Shown here in pieces: positions 24,032 through 33,089 of a DNA stretch of 64,000 bases. The notes beneath the pieces were generated by a model. That model had not been told where the DNA came from and searched no databases. It saw only the letters and a program-made list of their open reading frames with translations. The stretch is from contig CAZXIX010000002.1 in NCBI GenBank assembly GCA_964640855.1, forward strand, positions 62,001-126,000, in the 5' to 3' direction. Both the position numbers and the translations under genes were made by a program. The stretch is from JAJDFU01 sp964640855 (GTDB lineage Bacteria; Bacteroidota; Bacteroidia; Chitinophagales; Saprospiraceae). How positions within the stretch are numbered: the first letter of the stretch is position 1; every line of letters begins with the position of its first letter.

Positions 24032-25504
24032 ATGCGAATCCTTCTCACCGGAGCAACCGGATACATAGGCAAACGGCTTTTACCGGTCCTGCTGCAGCAA
24101 GGCCACGAAGTCATTTGTGTGGTCCGCAACGCCAAGTCTTTCGCCCCTGAACTTCCTGCCGGACAGGAAGTAGAGATATTCGAGCACGATTTTCTCTACC
24201 CGGTATCTTCCGAACAGCGCCCGCCTCTGGATATCGACGTAGCCTATTTTCTGATCCACTCCATGTCGGCCTCGATCCGCGATTTCCGGTCCATGGAGGA
24301 AAAGGTAGCCCTTCATTTTCGCGATTACATTGAGACCACCAACACCCGGCAAATGATCTACTTATCCGGCATGGTCAACAGCGATGCCCTGTCGGATCAC
24401 CTGGAATCCCGTTTTCATGTGGAAAGAATTCTTCAGGAAAGCTCGGTCTCCCTCACGGTTTTAAGGGCGGGTATCATTGTAGGCTCGGGAAGCGCATCCT
24501 TTGAGATCATCCGGGATCTGGTGGAAAAACTTCCCGTCATGGTAGCGCCCCGTTGGGTAAACACCCGATGCGAGCCCCTCGCCATCAGAAACGTCATTGA
24601 TTTTCTGACCGGCGTTTTGTTAAAGCAGGAGACCTACGACCAGAATTTTGATATCGGCTGCGGCGAGGTGCTGACTTACAGGGAAATGCTTCTCGGGTAT
24701 GCCGAGGTACGTGGGTTGAAGCGCTTCATCTTTACCGTGCCGGTCATGACCCCCCGTCTGTCCAGTTTCTGGCTGTACTTCGTTTCCTCCACCACTTATG
24801 AGCTGGCCGTCAACCTGGTGGATAGCATGAAAGTGGACGTGGTAGCCCGGGATCACCGCCTCGCCGACATGCTGGATATCGATCTCATTCCCTATCGAAA
24901 AGCGGTGGAGCGCGCCTTTGAGCGGATCGAGCAAAATATGGTTCTCTCCAGTTGGAAGGATTCTTTGGTTTCCAGTTCGAATCTGACCAGTCTGCAAAAA
25001 TTGATACAGGTGCCAAAATACGGGGTGTTCACAGACCGGAAAACAAGGGAATTGGCACCTGGCACAGAGGAGGTTGTCTGGGAGAATATACAGGCTATCG
25101 GAGGAGAGCGAGGCTGGTATTACGGCAACTTCTGGTGGAAATTACGAGGGGTAATGGACAAGATGGTGGGCGGCATCGGCCTGCGCCGGGGCAGGACCAA
25201 TCCCCATACGGTACAGTCCGGAGATGCCCTGGATTTCTGGCGGGTGCTGGTGTCGGATCCCGATGAAAAAAGGCTGCTTCTGTATGCAGAAATGAAGCTT
25301 CCCGGGGAAGCCTGGCTGGAGTTCGACATCCGAAGAGCGGGAGAGCATTTCTTCCTGAATCAAACCGCCACCTTTCGACCCAGCGGGCTACTCGGGCGCG
25401 TATACTGGTACTGCGTTCTGCCTTTCCATTATTTTATTTTCAATGGCCTGATCCGGAATATCGTTCGGTTTCGTCCGGGACGTTCGCAGGTATCCAGCCT
25501 GTAG
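24032..25504 (+). CDS. SDR-fold NAD(P)-binding protein with DUF2867 C-terminus
   Basis: 490 aa. The N-terminal NAD(P)-binding domain starts MRILLTGATGYIGKRLLPVL and continues with VAYFLIHSMSASIRDF, RQMIYLSGMV and TVLRAGIIVGSGSASFE (residues 1-300). The C-terminal 180 residues carry DUF2867-type sequence (YYGNFWWKLRGVMDKMVGG, GRVYWYCVLPFHYFIFNG). Proteins of this build are called SDR family or NAD-dependent epimerase; substrate unknown. It interrupts the paaZ-crotonase run on the same strand. The upstream 100 bases hold the short GGCATCTGGCGTCTG motif. Confidence 0.85.
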   Translation: MRILLTGATGYIGKRLLPVLLQQGHEVICVVRNAKSFAPELPAGQEVEIFEHDFLYPVSSEQRPPLDIDVAYFLIHSMSASIRDFRSMEEKVALHFRDYIETTNTRQMIYLSGMVNSDALSDHLESRFHVERILQESSVSLTVLRAGIIVGSGSASFEIIRDLVEKLPVMVAPRWVNTRCEPLAIRNVIDFLTGVLLKQETYDQNFDIGCGEVLTYREMLLGYAEVRGLKRFIFTVPVMTPRLSSFWLYFVSSTTYELAVNLVDSMKVDVVARDHRLADMLDIDLIPYRKAVERAFERIEQNMVLSSWKDSLVSSSNLTSLQKLIQVPKYGVFTDRKTRELAPGTEEVVWENIQAIGGERGWYYGNFWWKLRGVMDKMVGGIGLRRGRTNPHTVQSGDALDFWRVLVSDPDEKRLLLYAEMKLPGEAWLEFDIRRAGEHFFLNQTATFRPSGLLGRVYWYCVLPFHYFIFNGLIRNIVRFRPGRSQVSSL

Positions 25505-25594
25505 GGAATGGGAAGATAATGACCTTCATCAGGGGTCAAGGGACGGATAATCCGTAACTTGCCGATTACCGAAAAAAGCTCAAATCGTATCCTT

Positions 25595-26374
25595 ATGACG
25601 ACCGAACCCATCACGAATGGTGGCATCCAGATTTCCCGGGAAGCAGGCATCGGGACCCTCGAATTTTTCCACCCGGCCGCCAACTCCCTCCCGGGAGCCT
25701 TGTTGGCCCAGCTCGTATCCGGTATCGAAGAATTGGGGGGTGATCCTGATGTAAAGGTGATTGTTCTGAAAAGTCACGGCGTGCGCACCTTCTGTGCCGG
25801 CGCCAGTTTTGCTGAACTGGCTTCTATTTCCGACATCGAATCCGGGTACCGTTTTTTTATGGGCTTTGCCAACGTGATCAATGCCATGCGGAAATGCCCA
25901 AAGTTCATCATCGGTATGGTTCAGGGAAAAACCGTCGGTGGCGGGGTAGGACTGGCTTCGGCGACCGATTATTGCCTGGGTACGAAATCCGCTTGTATTC
26001 GCCTGAGCGAACTGGCCATTGGAATCGGTCCTTTCGTGGTAGGTCCGGCAGTGGAGCGACGGGTAGGAAAAGCGGCTTATGCCCAGCTGGCCATCAATGC
26101 CAAAGAATGGTTTCGAGCCGAATGGGCCCTGGATAAAGGTTTTTTCGCCTGCCTGTATGAAGATTACGAGAACCTGGACGATGGCGTTTATCTGTTGGCC
26201 AAGGAATTGGCCGCCTATTCTCCGGAAGCTATGAAGCGATTAAAGGAGGTCCTGTGGGCGGACGCAGTAGATTGGGATGAATTGCTCCCTTCTCGGGCCA
26301 AGATCAGCGGAGAGTTGGTGTTGACGGATTTTGCCCAGCAGGTCATTTCCAGTATCCGCAATAAAAATAAATAA
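25595..26374 (+). CDS. Enoyl-CoA hydratase/isomerase family protein with one active-site Glu
   Basis: 259 aa crotonase. The oxyanion-hole segments are HGVRTFCAGASFAEL and MVQGKTVGGGVGLASATDY. The Glu of a full hydratase in GGGxELA is Gly here (GGGVGLA), while the second Glu (LSELAIGIGP) is kept. Loss of the first acid is seen in crotonases that act as isomerases or on other substrates, so hydration of simple enoyl-CoA is uncertain. With paaZ and the PaaY-like gene upstream it may serve as the PaaF/PaaG-like step. ATG 25595 preferred to a TTG at 25559. Confidence 0.85.
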   Translation: MTTEPITNGGIQISREAGIGTLEFFHPAANSLPGALLAQLVSGIEELGGDPDVKVIVLKSHGVRTFCAGASFAELASISDIESGYRFFMGFANVINAMRKCPKFIIGMVQGKTVGGGVGLASATDYCLGTKSACIRLSELAIGIGPFVVGPAVERRVGKAAYAQLAINAKEWFRAEWALDKGFFACLYEDYENLDDGVYLLAKELAAYSPEAMKRLKEVLWADAVDWDELLPSRAKISGELVLTDFAQQVISSIRNKNK

Positions 26375-26379
26375 GGAGA

Positions 26380-27054
26380 TTGAATGCAAGAGACCCATAC
26401 TTGGCTGCCGGTCCGGGGATCGACCATTTGAATCCCCGAATAAAGGACTTTGCAGAGAGCCGGGTTCAGGGAGCCAGCAGCCATCGGGAAATGGCAGTTC
26501 AGCTGTTCTACGCCGTTCGAGACGGCTGGCGCTACAACCCCTACCGGATCTCCATGGTACGGGATGACCTGGTGGCCAGCCAGATCTTAATCCAGGAGGA
26601 GGGGCATTGCATCGACAAAGCCATTCTGTATACGGCCTTTCTTCGGGCAGCCGGGATCCCGGCCCGATTGTGCCTGGCCAAGGTCCGCAACCACATCGCG
26701 GCAGAAAAAATGATCGAAGCGTTCGGAACGGACGAACTGGCTCCGCACGGATATGTAGAGCTATGGCTTGACGATCGCTGGCTCAAAGCCACGCCTACCT
26801 TCAATCGCGAACTCTGCGAATTCCTGGGCGTTGAACCTTTGGAGTCTGACGGAAAAGCCGACGCTCTCTTTCAACAGTACGATCCTCAGGGAAAGCGTTT
26901 CATGGAATACCTGGCCGACTATGGGGCTTTCGAGGATGTTCCTTACGAACGGATAGCCAACCTGTTGAGGACCCATTATCCACACATCTTTACGCCCGAC
27001 GTAAAACGGTTGGACAAAGACATGATCATTCGACTTTCTTCGAAAAGCAGATAA
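26380..27054 (+). CDS. Transglutaminase-like (papain-fold) protein
   Basis: 224 aa, transglutaminase-like fold with an intact triad: Cys in EEGHCIDKA, His in PHGYVELWLDD and Asn/Asp position in KATPTFN. Likely a cytoplasmic peptidase-type or cyclising enzyme; the exact reaction is unknown. The start is a problem. The reading frame opens at TTG 26380, only one base behind a good AAGGAG (26373-26378), whereas the well-spaced ATG at 26384 is in another frame and stops after 15 codons. A one-base loss near 26390-26400 would explain this. It starts 5 bases after the crotonase stop. Confidence 0.8.
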   Translation: MNARDPYLAAGPGIDHLNPRIKDFAESRVQGASSHREMAVQLFYAVRDGWRYNPYRISMVRDDLVASQILIQEEGHCIDKAILYTAFLRAAGIPARLCLAKVRNHIAAEKMIEAFGTDELAPHGYVELWLDDRWLKATPTFNRELCEFLGVEPLESDGKADALFQQYDPQGKRFMEYLADYGAFEDVPYERIANLLRTHYPHIFTPDVKRLDKDMIIRLSSKSR

Positions 27055-27067
27055 AAACCGGTGAGAT

Positions 27068-29149
27068 ATGATTGAAGCAAAAGAAGGGAAAATGCTTTCA
27101 CGGGAGGTATTGTGGGAAGGTTTCCGTCTGATGGCGACCGCCAAGGCCATGGCGGAAGTTTACGAAGCCCATTTCAAGCTGGTTTCCAAATACGTGCACG
27201 CCACCTCACGGGGGCACGAGGCCATACAATTGGCTTTGGGCATGCAGTTGTATCCCCATGATTTTGTGGCTCCGTACTACCGGGATGATGCCATGCTGCT
27301 GGGTATCGGCACGAGGCCCTACGATCTGATGCTGCAGCTTTTGGCCAAACGGGAGGATCCCTTCTCGGGCGGCCGCACCTACTATTCCCATCCCAGTCTT
27401 CGGGATGCGGATAAGCCCAAGATCCCTCACCAATCCTCCGCTACCGGGATGCAGGCCATTCCGACTACCGGGGTAGCTTTGGGCTTTCAATATCGGGAAC
27501 GCATCGGGCTGGACCAGTATGATAATATAGCGGACCATCCCGTCGCTGTTTGTTCGCTGGGGGATGCGTCGGTCACCGAGGGAGAGGTAGCAGAAGCCTT
27601 TCAGATGGCAGCCCTTCGTCAGCTGCCCATTCTATACCTGGTTCAGGACAACGGCTGGGATATTTCCGCCAATGCAGAAGAGACCCGGGCCCAGGATGCG
27701 GCCGAATATGCGGCGGGTTTCCACGGGATCGAAGTGCGCCGCGTAGACGGGTCCGATTTTGCGGCATGCTGGGAGGAAGTGGCCGAAATCCTCCGGCTTA
27801 TCCGGGAAGAAAGGCGACCTTTCCTGCTGCACGCCCATGTCCCTTTGCTCAACCACCACACGTCAGGCGTGCGAAAGGAATGGTACCGCGACGATCTGGA
27901 AGAACATCAGGGAAGAGATCCGTATCCGCGGTTCCGAAAGGAACTCCTGGAAAGTGGATGGGAAGAAGCAGCCATCGAAAAATTGGAGGGCGAAGTGGGG
28001 GAACAGGTAGAGCAGGAGCTACAGAAAGCCATGCAGGCCGAAGATCCCCGTCCCGAGGATCTTTTTACCCATGATTTTGCACCGACACCGGTCACAGAGG
28101 AAAAAGGAGAGCGCAGCCCCCAGGGCGCCGAGCCGCATGTTATGGTGGACAGCGCCCTATTTGCCGTGGAAGAACTCATGCGAAAGCATCTGGAATGTTT
28201 GCTCTACGGACAGGATGTAGGCGGCAGACTGGGCGGCGTATTCCGGGAAGCGGCCACCCTGGCCCAGAAATTCGGCGACGAGCGCGTTTTTAATACCCCC
28301 ATACAGGAGGCTTTTATCATCGGCAGTACGGTCGGCATGAGCGCCGCCGGTCTGAAACCGATCGTGGAGGTGCAGTTTGCCGATTACATCTGGCCGGGCC
28401 TCAACCAGCTTTTTACCGAGGTCAGCCGCTCCTGTTATTTGTCAAACGGGAAATGGCCGGTGAGCACGATCATCCGGGTGCCCATCGGCGCTTATGGCAG
28501 CGGAGGTCCTTATCACAGTTCCAGCTTAGAATCCGTCTTAAGCAATATCCGGGGCATCAAAATCGCTTACCCCAGTACGGGTGCGGATCTGAAAGGCTTG
28601 CTCAAATCCGCCTATTACGACCCCAACCCGGTGGTCATCTTCGAACACAAAGGGCTCTACTGGAGCAAGGTGAAAGGCACAGATGCAGCCCGAACTCCTT
28701 TACCCGACGAAGATTACGTGATCCCCTTCGGCAAAGCTCGAACTGCCTTGCAAGCCGATCCTTCAAAAATAGAGGCCGGAGAAAGTATCTTGCTGATAAC
28801 CTACGGCATGGGAGTACATTGGGCTTTGAATGCTGCGAAATCCTTCCCCGGACAGGTCGAAATTCTCGACCTGCGGACACTTGCGCCCCTGGATGAGGAA
28901 AAGATGTTCGAAGGGGCTCGCCGCCACGGAAAAATATTGGTCGTGACCGAAGAGCCGGTCAACAATACCTTTGCCCAGAGTCTGGCCGCCCGGATACAGG
29001 AAAACTGTTTCGAACAACTGGACGCCCCGGTGCGGACACTGGGATCCGAGAACATGCCGGCCATCCCGCTCAATGAGGTCCTGGAAAAAACGATGATCCC
29101 TTCCATCGAAAAGGTGGAAAAGGCCATAGGCAGCCTCCTCCGGTATTAA
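27068..29149 (+). CDS. 2-oxoacid dehydrogenase E1, alpha-beta fusion
   Basis: 693 aa ThDP-dependent dehydrogenase of the branched-chain/2-oxoacid type with alpha and beta chains in one protein. Alpha part (1-345): SRGHEAIQLALGMQL, the YYSHPS loop, and the ThDP motif GDASVTEGEVAEAF ending in VQDNGWDIS. Beta part (365-693): LYGQDVGGRLGGVFREAATL, GMSAAGLKPIVEVQFADYIWPG, GAYGSGGPYHS and EILDLRTLAPLDEE. It decarboxylates a branched-chain or similar 2-oxoacid and passes the acyl group to a lipoylated E2; LipA at the window start makes that lipoyl group. The gene is 13 bases behind the transglutaminase gene, probably co-transcribed. No E2 or E3 gene is nearby. Confidence 0.93.
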   Translation: MIEAKEGKMLSREVLWEGFRLMATAKAMAEVYEAHFKLVSKYVHATSRGHEAIQLALGMQLYPHDFVAPYYRDDAMLLGIGTRPYDLMLQLLAKREDPFSGGRTYYSHPSLRDADKPKIPHQSSATGMQAIPTTGVALGFQYRERIGLDQYDNIADHPVAVCSLGDASVTEGEVAEAFQMAALRQLPILYLVQDNGWDISANAEETRAQDAAEYAAGFHGIEVRRVDGSDFAACWEEVAEILRLIREERRPFLLHAHVPLLNHHTSGVRKEWYRDDLEEHQGRDPYPRFRKELLESGWEEAAIEKLEGEVGEQVEQELQKAMQAEDPRPEDLFTHDFAPTPVTEEKGERSPQGAEPHVMVDSALFAVEELMRKHLECLLYGQDVGGRLGGVFREAATLAQKFGDERVFNTPIQEAFIIGSTVGMSAAGLKPIVEVQFADYIWPGLNQLFTEVSRSCYLSNGKWPVSTIIRVPIGAYGSGGPYHSSSLESVLSNIRGIKIAYPSTGADLKGLLKSAYYDPNPVVIFEHKGLYWSKVKGTDAARTPLPDEDYVIPFGKARTALQADPSKIEAGESILLITYGMGVHWALNAAKSFPGQVEILDLRTLAPLDEEKMFEGARRHGKILVVTEEPVNNTFAQSLAARIQENCFEQLDAPVRTLGSENMPAIPLNEVLEKTMIPSIEKVEKAIGSLLRY

Positions 29150-29189
29150 AAACCGAGCCGGGCTGATCACCAAAGGGTTTGGCTCGAAT

Positions 29190-30119
29190 CTATTCTGTGA
29201 GCAGGATTTTTCGCTTGAGCATGCCCTGATCGAAATAGACCACCAGGTTATACAGGCCGCATTGCAGGCTGGAAACATCCAGATCGTATTCCCGAATATC
29301 GGGCTGGTTGAGGGTCCGTTCCAGGACCAACTCTCCGTTGATGCCTTCGATCTGGATCATCTTCAGGTATCCGGGGCTGTCTTCGTCCAGATGCACGGAA
29401 ATCTGCTTTTCGCCTACATGGGTATGAAAGCTGGCTCCCGCCTTGGAATCGGGATAGAAATAATCTTCGGGCAATTCCCCGAATACAGGCCCGCCAAGCA
29501 GCGCCACCTCTCCGTTGGCTATGAGGTCTCTGTCCCCGGAAAATCCGTCGACCAAATGAATGAGGATCGCTCCTTCGTACCATTCGGCCCCGATGTCACA
29601 ATTGAAACCAAAAGCCAACAGCCGGGGACTCTCTCCTTTCTCAAGAGGATGGTAAAGATAAAATTGACTGGGAGTTACCCGCTCGTGCAATAAGGCGCGT
29701 ATGATCAAAGGCCCTCCCGAGCGAATACCGCCGACACGCAACATCAGGAAACCGAACCGGAACTCATCCCCCTTCAGATTGGATTTGATGCTGGAGGGGT
29801 TCAGGTTGGCCGCTTCCTTGAAGTAAGCCGGTTCGGAAACGTACAGGGTAAGGTACCGTTGGGCGTCCCAGGAATGAAAAGAGACCACCCTTCGTTGTTG
29901 GTAGTCCGGGATTCCGTCGTTGTTGCCGTCGAAATCTTCGTCCTTTCCATCCGGGCCCTTTTCCTCCTCATCGGGTACGCCGTCCTTATCCGAATCCGTT
30001 TCCCAGGCTATTTCCACCCTGGAAGCCGTCAAAGTTTTTGCAGGGATGGCCGAAAGGAAGAAAATCCCTATCCACAACACGACCAGAAAGGCAAGGGTAT
30101 TGTGAGTTTGATTTTTCAT
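29190..30119 (-). CDS. Secreted protein with calcium-type repeats and T9SS sorting domain
   Basis: 309 aa. Signal peptide-like N-terminus (MKNQTHNTLAFLVVLWIGIF), then acidic repeats of the thrombospondin type 3/EF-loop kind (DSDKDGVPDEEE and DFDGNNDGIPDYQQ, residues 43-75). The middle is a beta-rich domain with no match I know. The last 60 residues resemble a type A C-terminal sorting domain: IQIEGINGELVLE, DVSSLQCGLYNLVVYF and KRKILLTE. So it should leave the cell through the type IX system, to which PorW also belongs. ATG 30119 is chosen because the hydrophobic segment follows it. Cargo function unknown. Confidence 0.75.
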   Translation of the reverse strand: MKNQTHNTLAFLVVLWIGIFFLSAIPAKTLTASRVEIAWETDSDKDGVPDEEEKGPDGKDEDFDGNNDGIPDYQQRRVVSFHSWDAQRYLTLYVSEPAYFKEAANLNPSSIKSNLKGDEFRFGFLMLRVGGIRSGGPLIIRALLHERVTPSQFYLYHPLEKGESPRLLAFGFNCDIGAEWYEGAILIHLVDGFSGDRDLIANGEVALLGGPVFGELPEDYFYPDSKAGASFHTHVGEKQISVHLDEDSPGYLKMIQIEGINGELVLERTLNQPDIREYDLDVSSLQCGLYNLVVYFDQGMLKRKILLTE

Positions 30120-30224
30120 GAGGGATAGTTTTAGCTTCACCAAGTAAGCTTCCTCACGGCCGGGAGGCAATGATTTTGATTACTCGCCCTCATGGAAATA
30201 ATCAGCGGTCCTGATCTCTCGTTC

Positions 30225-31685
30225 TCAGGAAGTGGACTTTTGTTTTTTAGCCCTCTCCCGGATGGCTTTCACAGATTGTCTCAATACTTCAATGCCGTCG
30301 TCAATCTCTTTTTTGTGGGTTCGAAAACTGAGCACGGCCAGCCGGAAGAAAAACTGCCCGTCGACGGTGGTGGAGGAAAAGAAGAAGCGACCATCCTGCT
30401 GGATCCACTCCATCATCTGCCTGTTAAATGCGTTGGTCTGCCCGGATGAAGGGAGGTAGCGGAACAACAGCACGCTCAATTGCGGGTAGGGGCCTACTTC
30501 AAAGCCGTATTTCTGGATCTCTTCGTAAAAATACCGGGTGAGCCATAATTTTTCTTCCAGGGCAGCTCGGAAAGGCTTGAGGCCCAGAAGTTGAAGGGGC
30601 AACCACATACGCAGCCCCCGGAAATGCTTGGTCAGTTCCGGCGAAAGGTCTGCCGGAGACCAGTCCTGGCTGTTCCCCTCGGCATCCTGCAGGTATTGGG
30701 CGGAGTAATGATGGCTTTCGTACATGGCCTTGGGATCGCGGATCAAAACCGCCCCGATCCCATAGGATAAGAAGAACCCTTTGTGCGGATCGACCGTCAC
30801 CGAGTCGGAGCTCCCGATCCCCCGGAAAGCGGCCTGGATCTCGTTTACCAGGAGAAAGGCCCCTCCATAAGCGGCATCTACATGAAACCACATGTCCTGT
30901 TGCCTGGCGATCCGTGACATTTCGTCCAGCGGATCGATGGCGCCGGTATCGGTGGTGCCTGCCGAGCCTACCAGCAAAAACGGGCGTAATCCGACTGACA
31001 GATCCCGGGAGATCTGTTCTTCCAGGGCTGCTGCCTGCATGCGGAATCGGTCATCCATGGGTATGTACCGGAGGATCGCTTCCCCCAGCCCGGCTATGCG
31101 CAGGGCTTTCTGGACGCAATGATGGGTTTGCCGGGTCAGGTAGACTACCGAACGGGGAACCTGGGCAGAGCGGATCCCCAGCTTGTCGCGGGCCGTGGTA
31201 ATGGCGATCAGGTTGGCGATCGATCCTCCCGAACTCAGGTTGCCCAGCGCATCATCCGGGTAGCCGACCAGGCGGCATAGCCAGCGAAGCAGTTTATTCT
31301 CCATCCGAACGGCACCCGGACTGGCAAAGAACATGCCGGCATAGCGGTTGGTGGCCGCAGCCAGATAGTCCCCGATGGCCGTGGGAAACACTCCTCCGCC
31401 GGGAATGTACCCCAAATGCTTGCCCGACGCGGGATTGATGCCGGTCTGATCTACGGCGCGGTGCACGATCTGAAGCAATTCCTCCAGTGGCCGGCCTTCC
31501 TCGGGGAATTCCAGCTCGAGTAACTCCTGACTCGGGTCTGCGTCGGCAAAATACGCCTTGCTTTGCGAAAGGGCATTCAGAAAATGATCCGCATAACCGA
31601 TCATTAAGGCGTTGAAATGCTCCCGCTCCAGGGGATCAGGCTCCAGTTTCCGGGCCTCCTGCTCCAGCTTTTCAATCTCTTTCAT
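30225..31685 (-). CDS. PLP-dependent group II decarboxylase (aromatic amino acid type)
   Basis: 486 aa, the fold of aromatic-L-amino-acid and glutamate decarboxylases. Signatures: GYIPGGGVFPTAIGDYLAAATN, SGGSIANLIAITTARDKLG, the ring-stacking His in QTHHCVQKAL, the Asp in WFHVDAAYGGA and the PLP lysine in DPHKGFFLSYG (near residue 310). The usual DPHKW is DPHKG here, as in other environmental members. Substrate cannot be inferred. Its own promoter lies at 31706-31737. Confidence 0.9.
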   Translation of the reverse strand: MKEIEKLEQEARKLEPDPLEREHFNALMIGYADHFLNALSQSKAYFADADPSQELLELEFPEEGRPLEELLQIVHRAVDQTGINPASGKHLGYIPGGGVFPTAIGDYLAAATNRYAGMFFASPGAVRMENKLLRWLCRLVGYPDDALGNLSSGGSIANLIAITTARDKLGIRSAQVPRSVVYLTRQTHHCVQKALRIAGLGEAILRYIPMDDRFRMQAAALEEQISRDLSVGLRPFLLVGSAGTTDTGAIDPLDEMSRIARQQDMWFHVDAAYGGAFLLVNEIQAAFRGIGSSDSVTVDPHKGFFLSYGIGAVLIRDPKAMYESHHYSAQYLQDAEGNSQDWSPADLSPELTKHFRGLRMWLPLQLLGLKPFRAALEEKLWLTRYFYEEIQKYGFEVGPYPQLSVLLFRYLPSSGQTNAFNRQMMEWIQQDGRFFFSSTTVDGQFFFRLAVLSFRTHKKEIDDGIEVLRQSVKAIRERAKKQKSTS

Positions 31686-31705
31686 AGGAAAAATGCTATA
31701 TCTCC

Positions 31706-31737
31706 AAAACTAAGGATCGGAAGTTCGCCGGCAAAAG
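31706..31737 (-). promoter_or_regulatory. Bacteroidota-type promoter of the decarboxylase gene
   Basis: On the minus strand TTTTG (31737-31733) is followed after 19 bases by TAGTTTTG (31713-31706), an exact TAnnTTTG -7 box at the standard distance. Transcription would start near 31700, about 15 bases before the ATG at 31685. Best promoter match in the window. Confidence 0.65.
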
Positions 31738-31802
31738 ATCCACAGGGTGGGTCTATTGCTTAAAATGGACTAGTTTAGTGATCCCAAACAGCTGTATTCC
31801 CG

Positions 31803-33080
31803 ATGGACTTACTCACTATTGTCACTATACTCATCGTATTGGCGGCCGTTTTCGGTTACATCAACGTCCGCTTTCTGAAGCTTCCCACAGCCATTGGCTT
31901 GATGGTCGTTTCATTAGGCTTTTCTTTTTTGGTGCTTCTCGTAGGGGAGTGGTTTCCTAAAATCCACGAGTTTGAGCTTCGGTTCGTTTCGCAGATCGAT
32001 TTCCGGAAATTGCTGATGGAAGGGATGCTCAGTTTCCTTCTCTTTGCGGGAGCCTTGCATGTTGATTTCAGTCAACTAAAAGAACAACGCCTGCCCGTCG
32101 TCCTGTTCGCCACCATTGGAGTGATGATCTCTACTTTTCTGGTAGGGGGTATGATGTACGGCTTGTTTTCGGTTCTGGGAATTTCCATTGCCTTTATCCA
32201 TTGCCTGCTTTTCGGTGCCTTGATCTCCCCAACGGATCCGATCGCTGTACTGGGTATTCTCAAGGAAGCTAAGGTTCCCAAGCGGCTTGAAACCCTAATC
32301 GCCGGGGAGAGCCTTTTCAATGATGGGATCGGTGTGGTGGTTTTTCTCACCATTTTCAACCTGGCGTTATCCGGCCAAGACCATATTGATCCGGGCCATG
32401 TAGGATTACTATTTCTGGAAGAGGTAGGAGGGGGCATTCTGCTGGGAGGTATTCTGGGCGGAATGGCTTATTACCTGATGCGAACCATTGAGAATTACGA
32501 AATAGAGGTGCTCATTACGCTGGCCCTGGTGATGGGCGGTTATCTTTTAGCCAGCTACCTTCATGTGTCCGGTCCTTTGGCCATGGTGGTGGCCGGTTTG
32601 GTTTTAGGGCACGATCGCTTCCGGCAAAGTACCATGAGCGAGGAGACGGAACTCTATGTGGATAAATTCTGGGAATTACTCGATCTGTTGCTGAACGCCG
32701 TATTGTTTGTCTTGATTGGTTTGGAGATCGTTTTGATCAGCCTGGAGCAAAATTATTTGTTGGCCGGTCTTCTGGCGATTCCGGTAGTTCTGCTGGCACG
32801 CTTTTTAGCGCTCGGCACCCCCATTCAACTCTTGAAAAGAACACTGGAGCACTTCCCTTACATGACCCGATTGATGACATGGGGAGGGCTTCGGGGCGGG
32901 ATATCCATCGCTTTGGCCCTGTCTTTGCCGCCCAGTATGCCCAGGGACTTGATCCTGACGGTTACCTATGTGGTGGTGGTATTTTCCATCGGCGTGCAGG
33001 GCCTCTCGCTGGGCCCGATTGTAAAGCGGATTTTCAACAAGGGGGCCGGAACATCATTGGCCTCGGGAGCTCATTCCTGA
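31803..33080 (+). CDS. Na+/H+ antiporter, CPA1 (NhaP-like)
   Basis: 425 aa with about 12 membrane helices from the hydrophobic pattern. Family signatures: SPTDPIAVLGILKEAKVPKR, AGESLFNDGIGVVVFLT with the ND ion-binding pair, and the closing WGGLRGGISIALALSLP. It exchanges sodium (or potassium) for protons across the inner membrane, for pH and salt balance. Start MDLLTIVTILIVL fits a helix from residue 2. GT9 follows after 9 bases. Confidence 0.93.
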   Translation: MDLLTIVTILIVLAAVFGYINVRFLKLPTAIGLMVVSLGFSFLVLLVGEWFPKIHEFELRFVSQIDFRKLLMEGMLSFLLFAGALHVDFSQLKEQRLPVVLFATIGVMISTFLVGGMMYGLFSVLGISIAFIHCLLFGALISPTDPIAVLGILKEAKVPKRLETLIAGESLFNDGIGVVVFLTIFNLALSGQDHIDPGHVGLLFLEEVGGGILLGGILGGMAYYLMRTIENYEIEVLITLALVMGGYLLASYLHVSGPLAMVVAGLVLGHDRFRQSTMSEETELYVDKFWELLDLLLNAVLFVLIGLEIVLISLEQNYLLAGLLAIPVVLLARFLALGTPIQLLKRTLEHFPYMTRLMTWGGLRGGISIALALSLPPSMPRDLILTVTYVVVVFSIGVQGLSLGPIVKRIFNKGAGTSLASGAHS

Positions 33081-33089
33081 CCGACGCAG

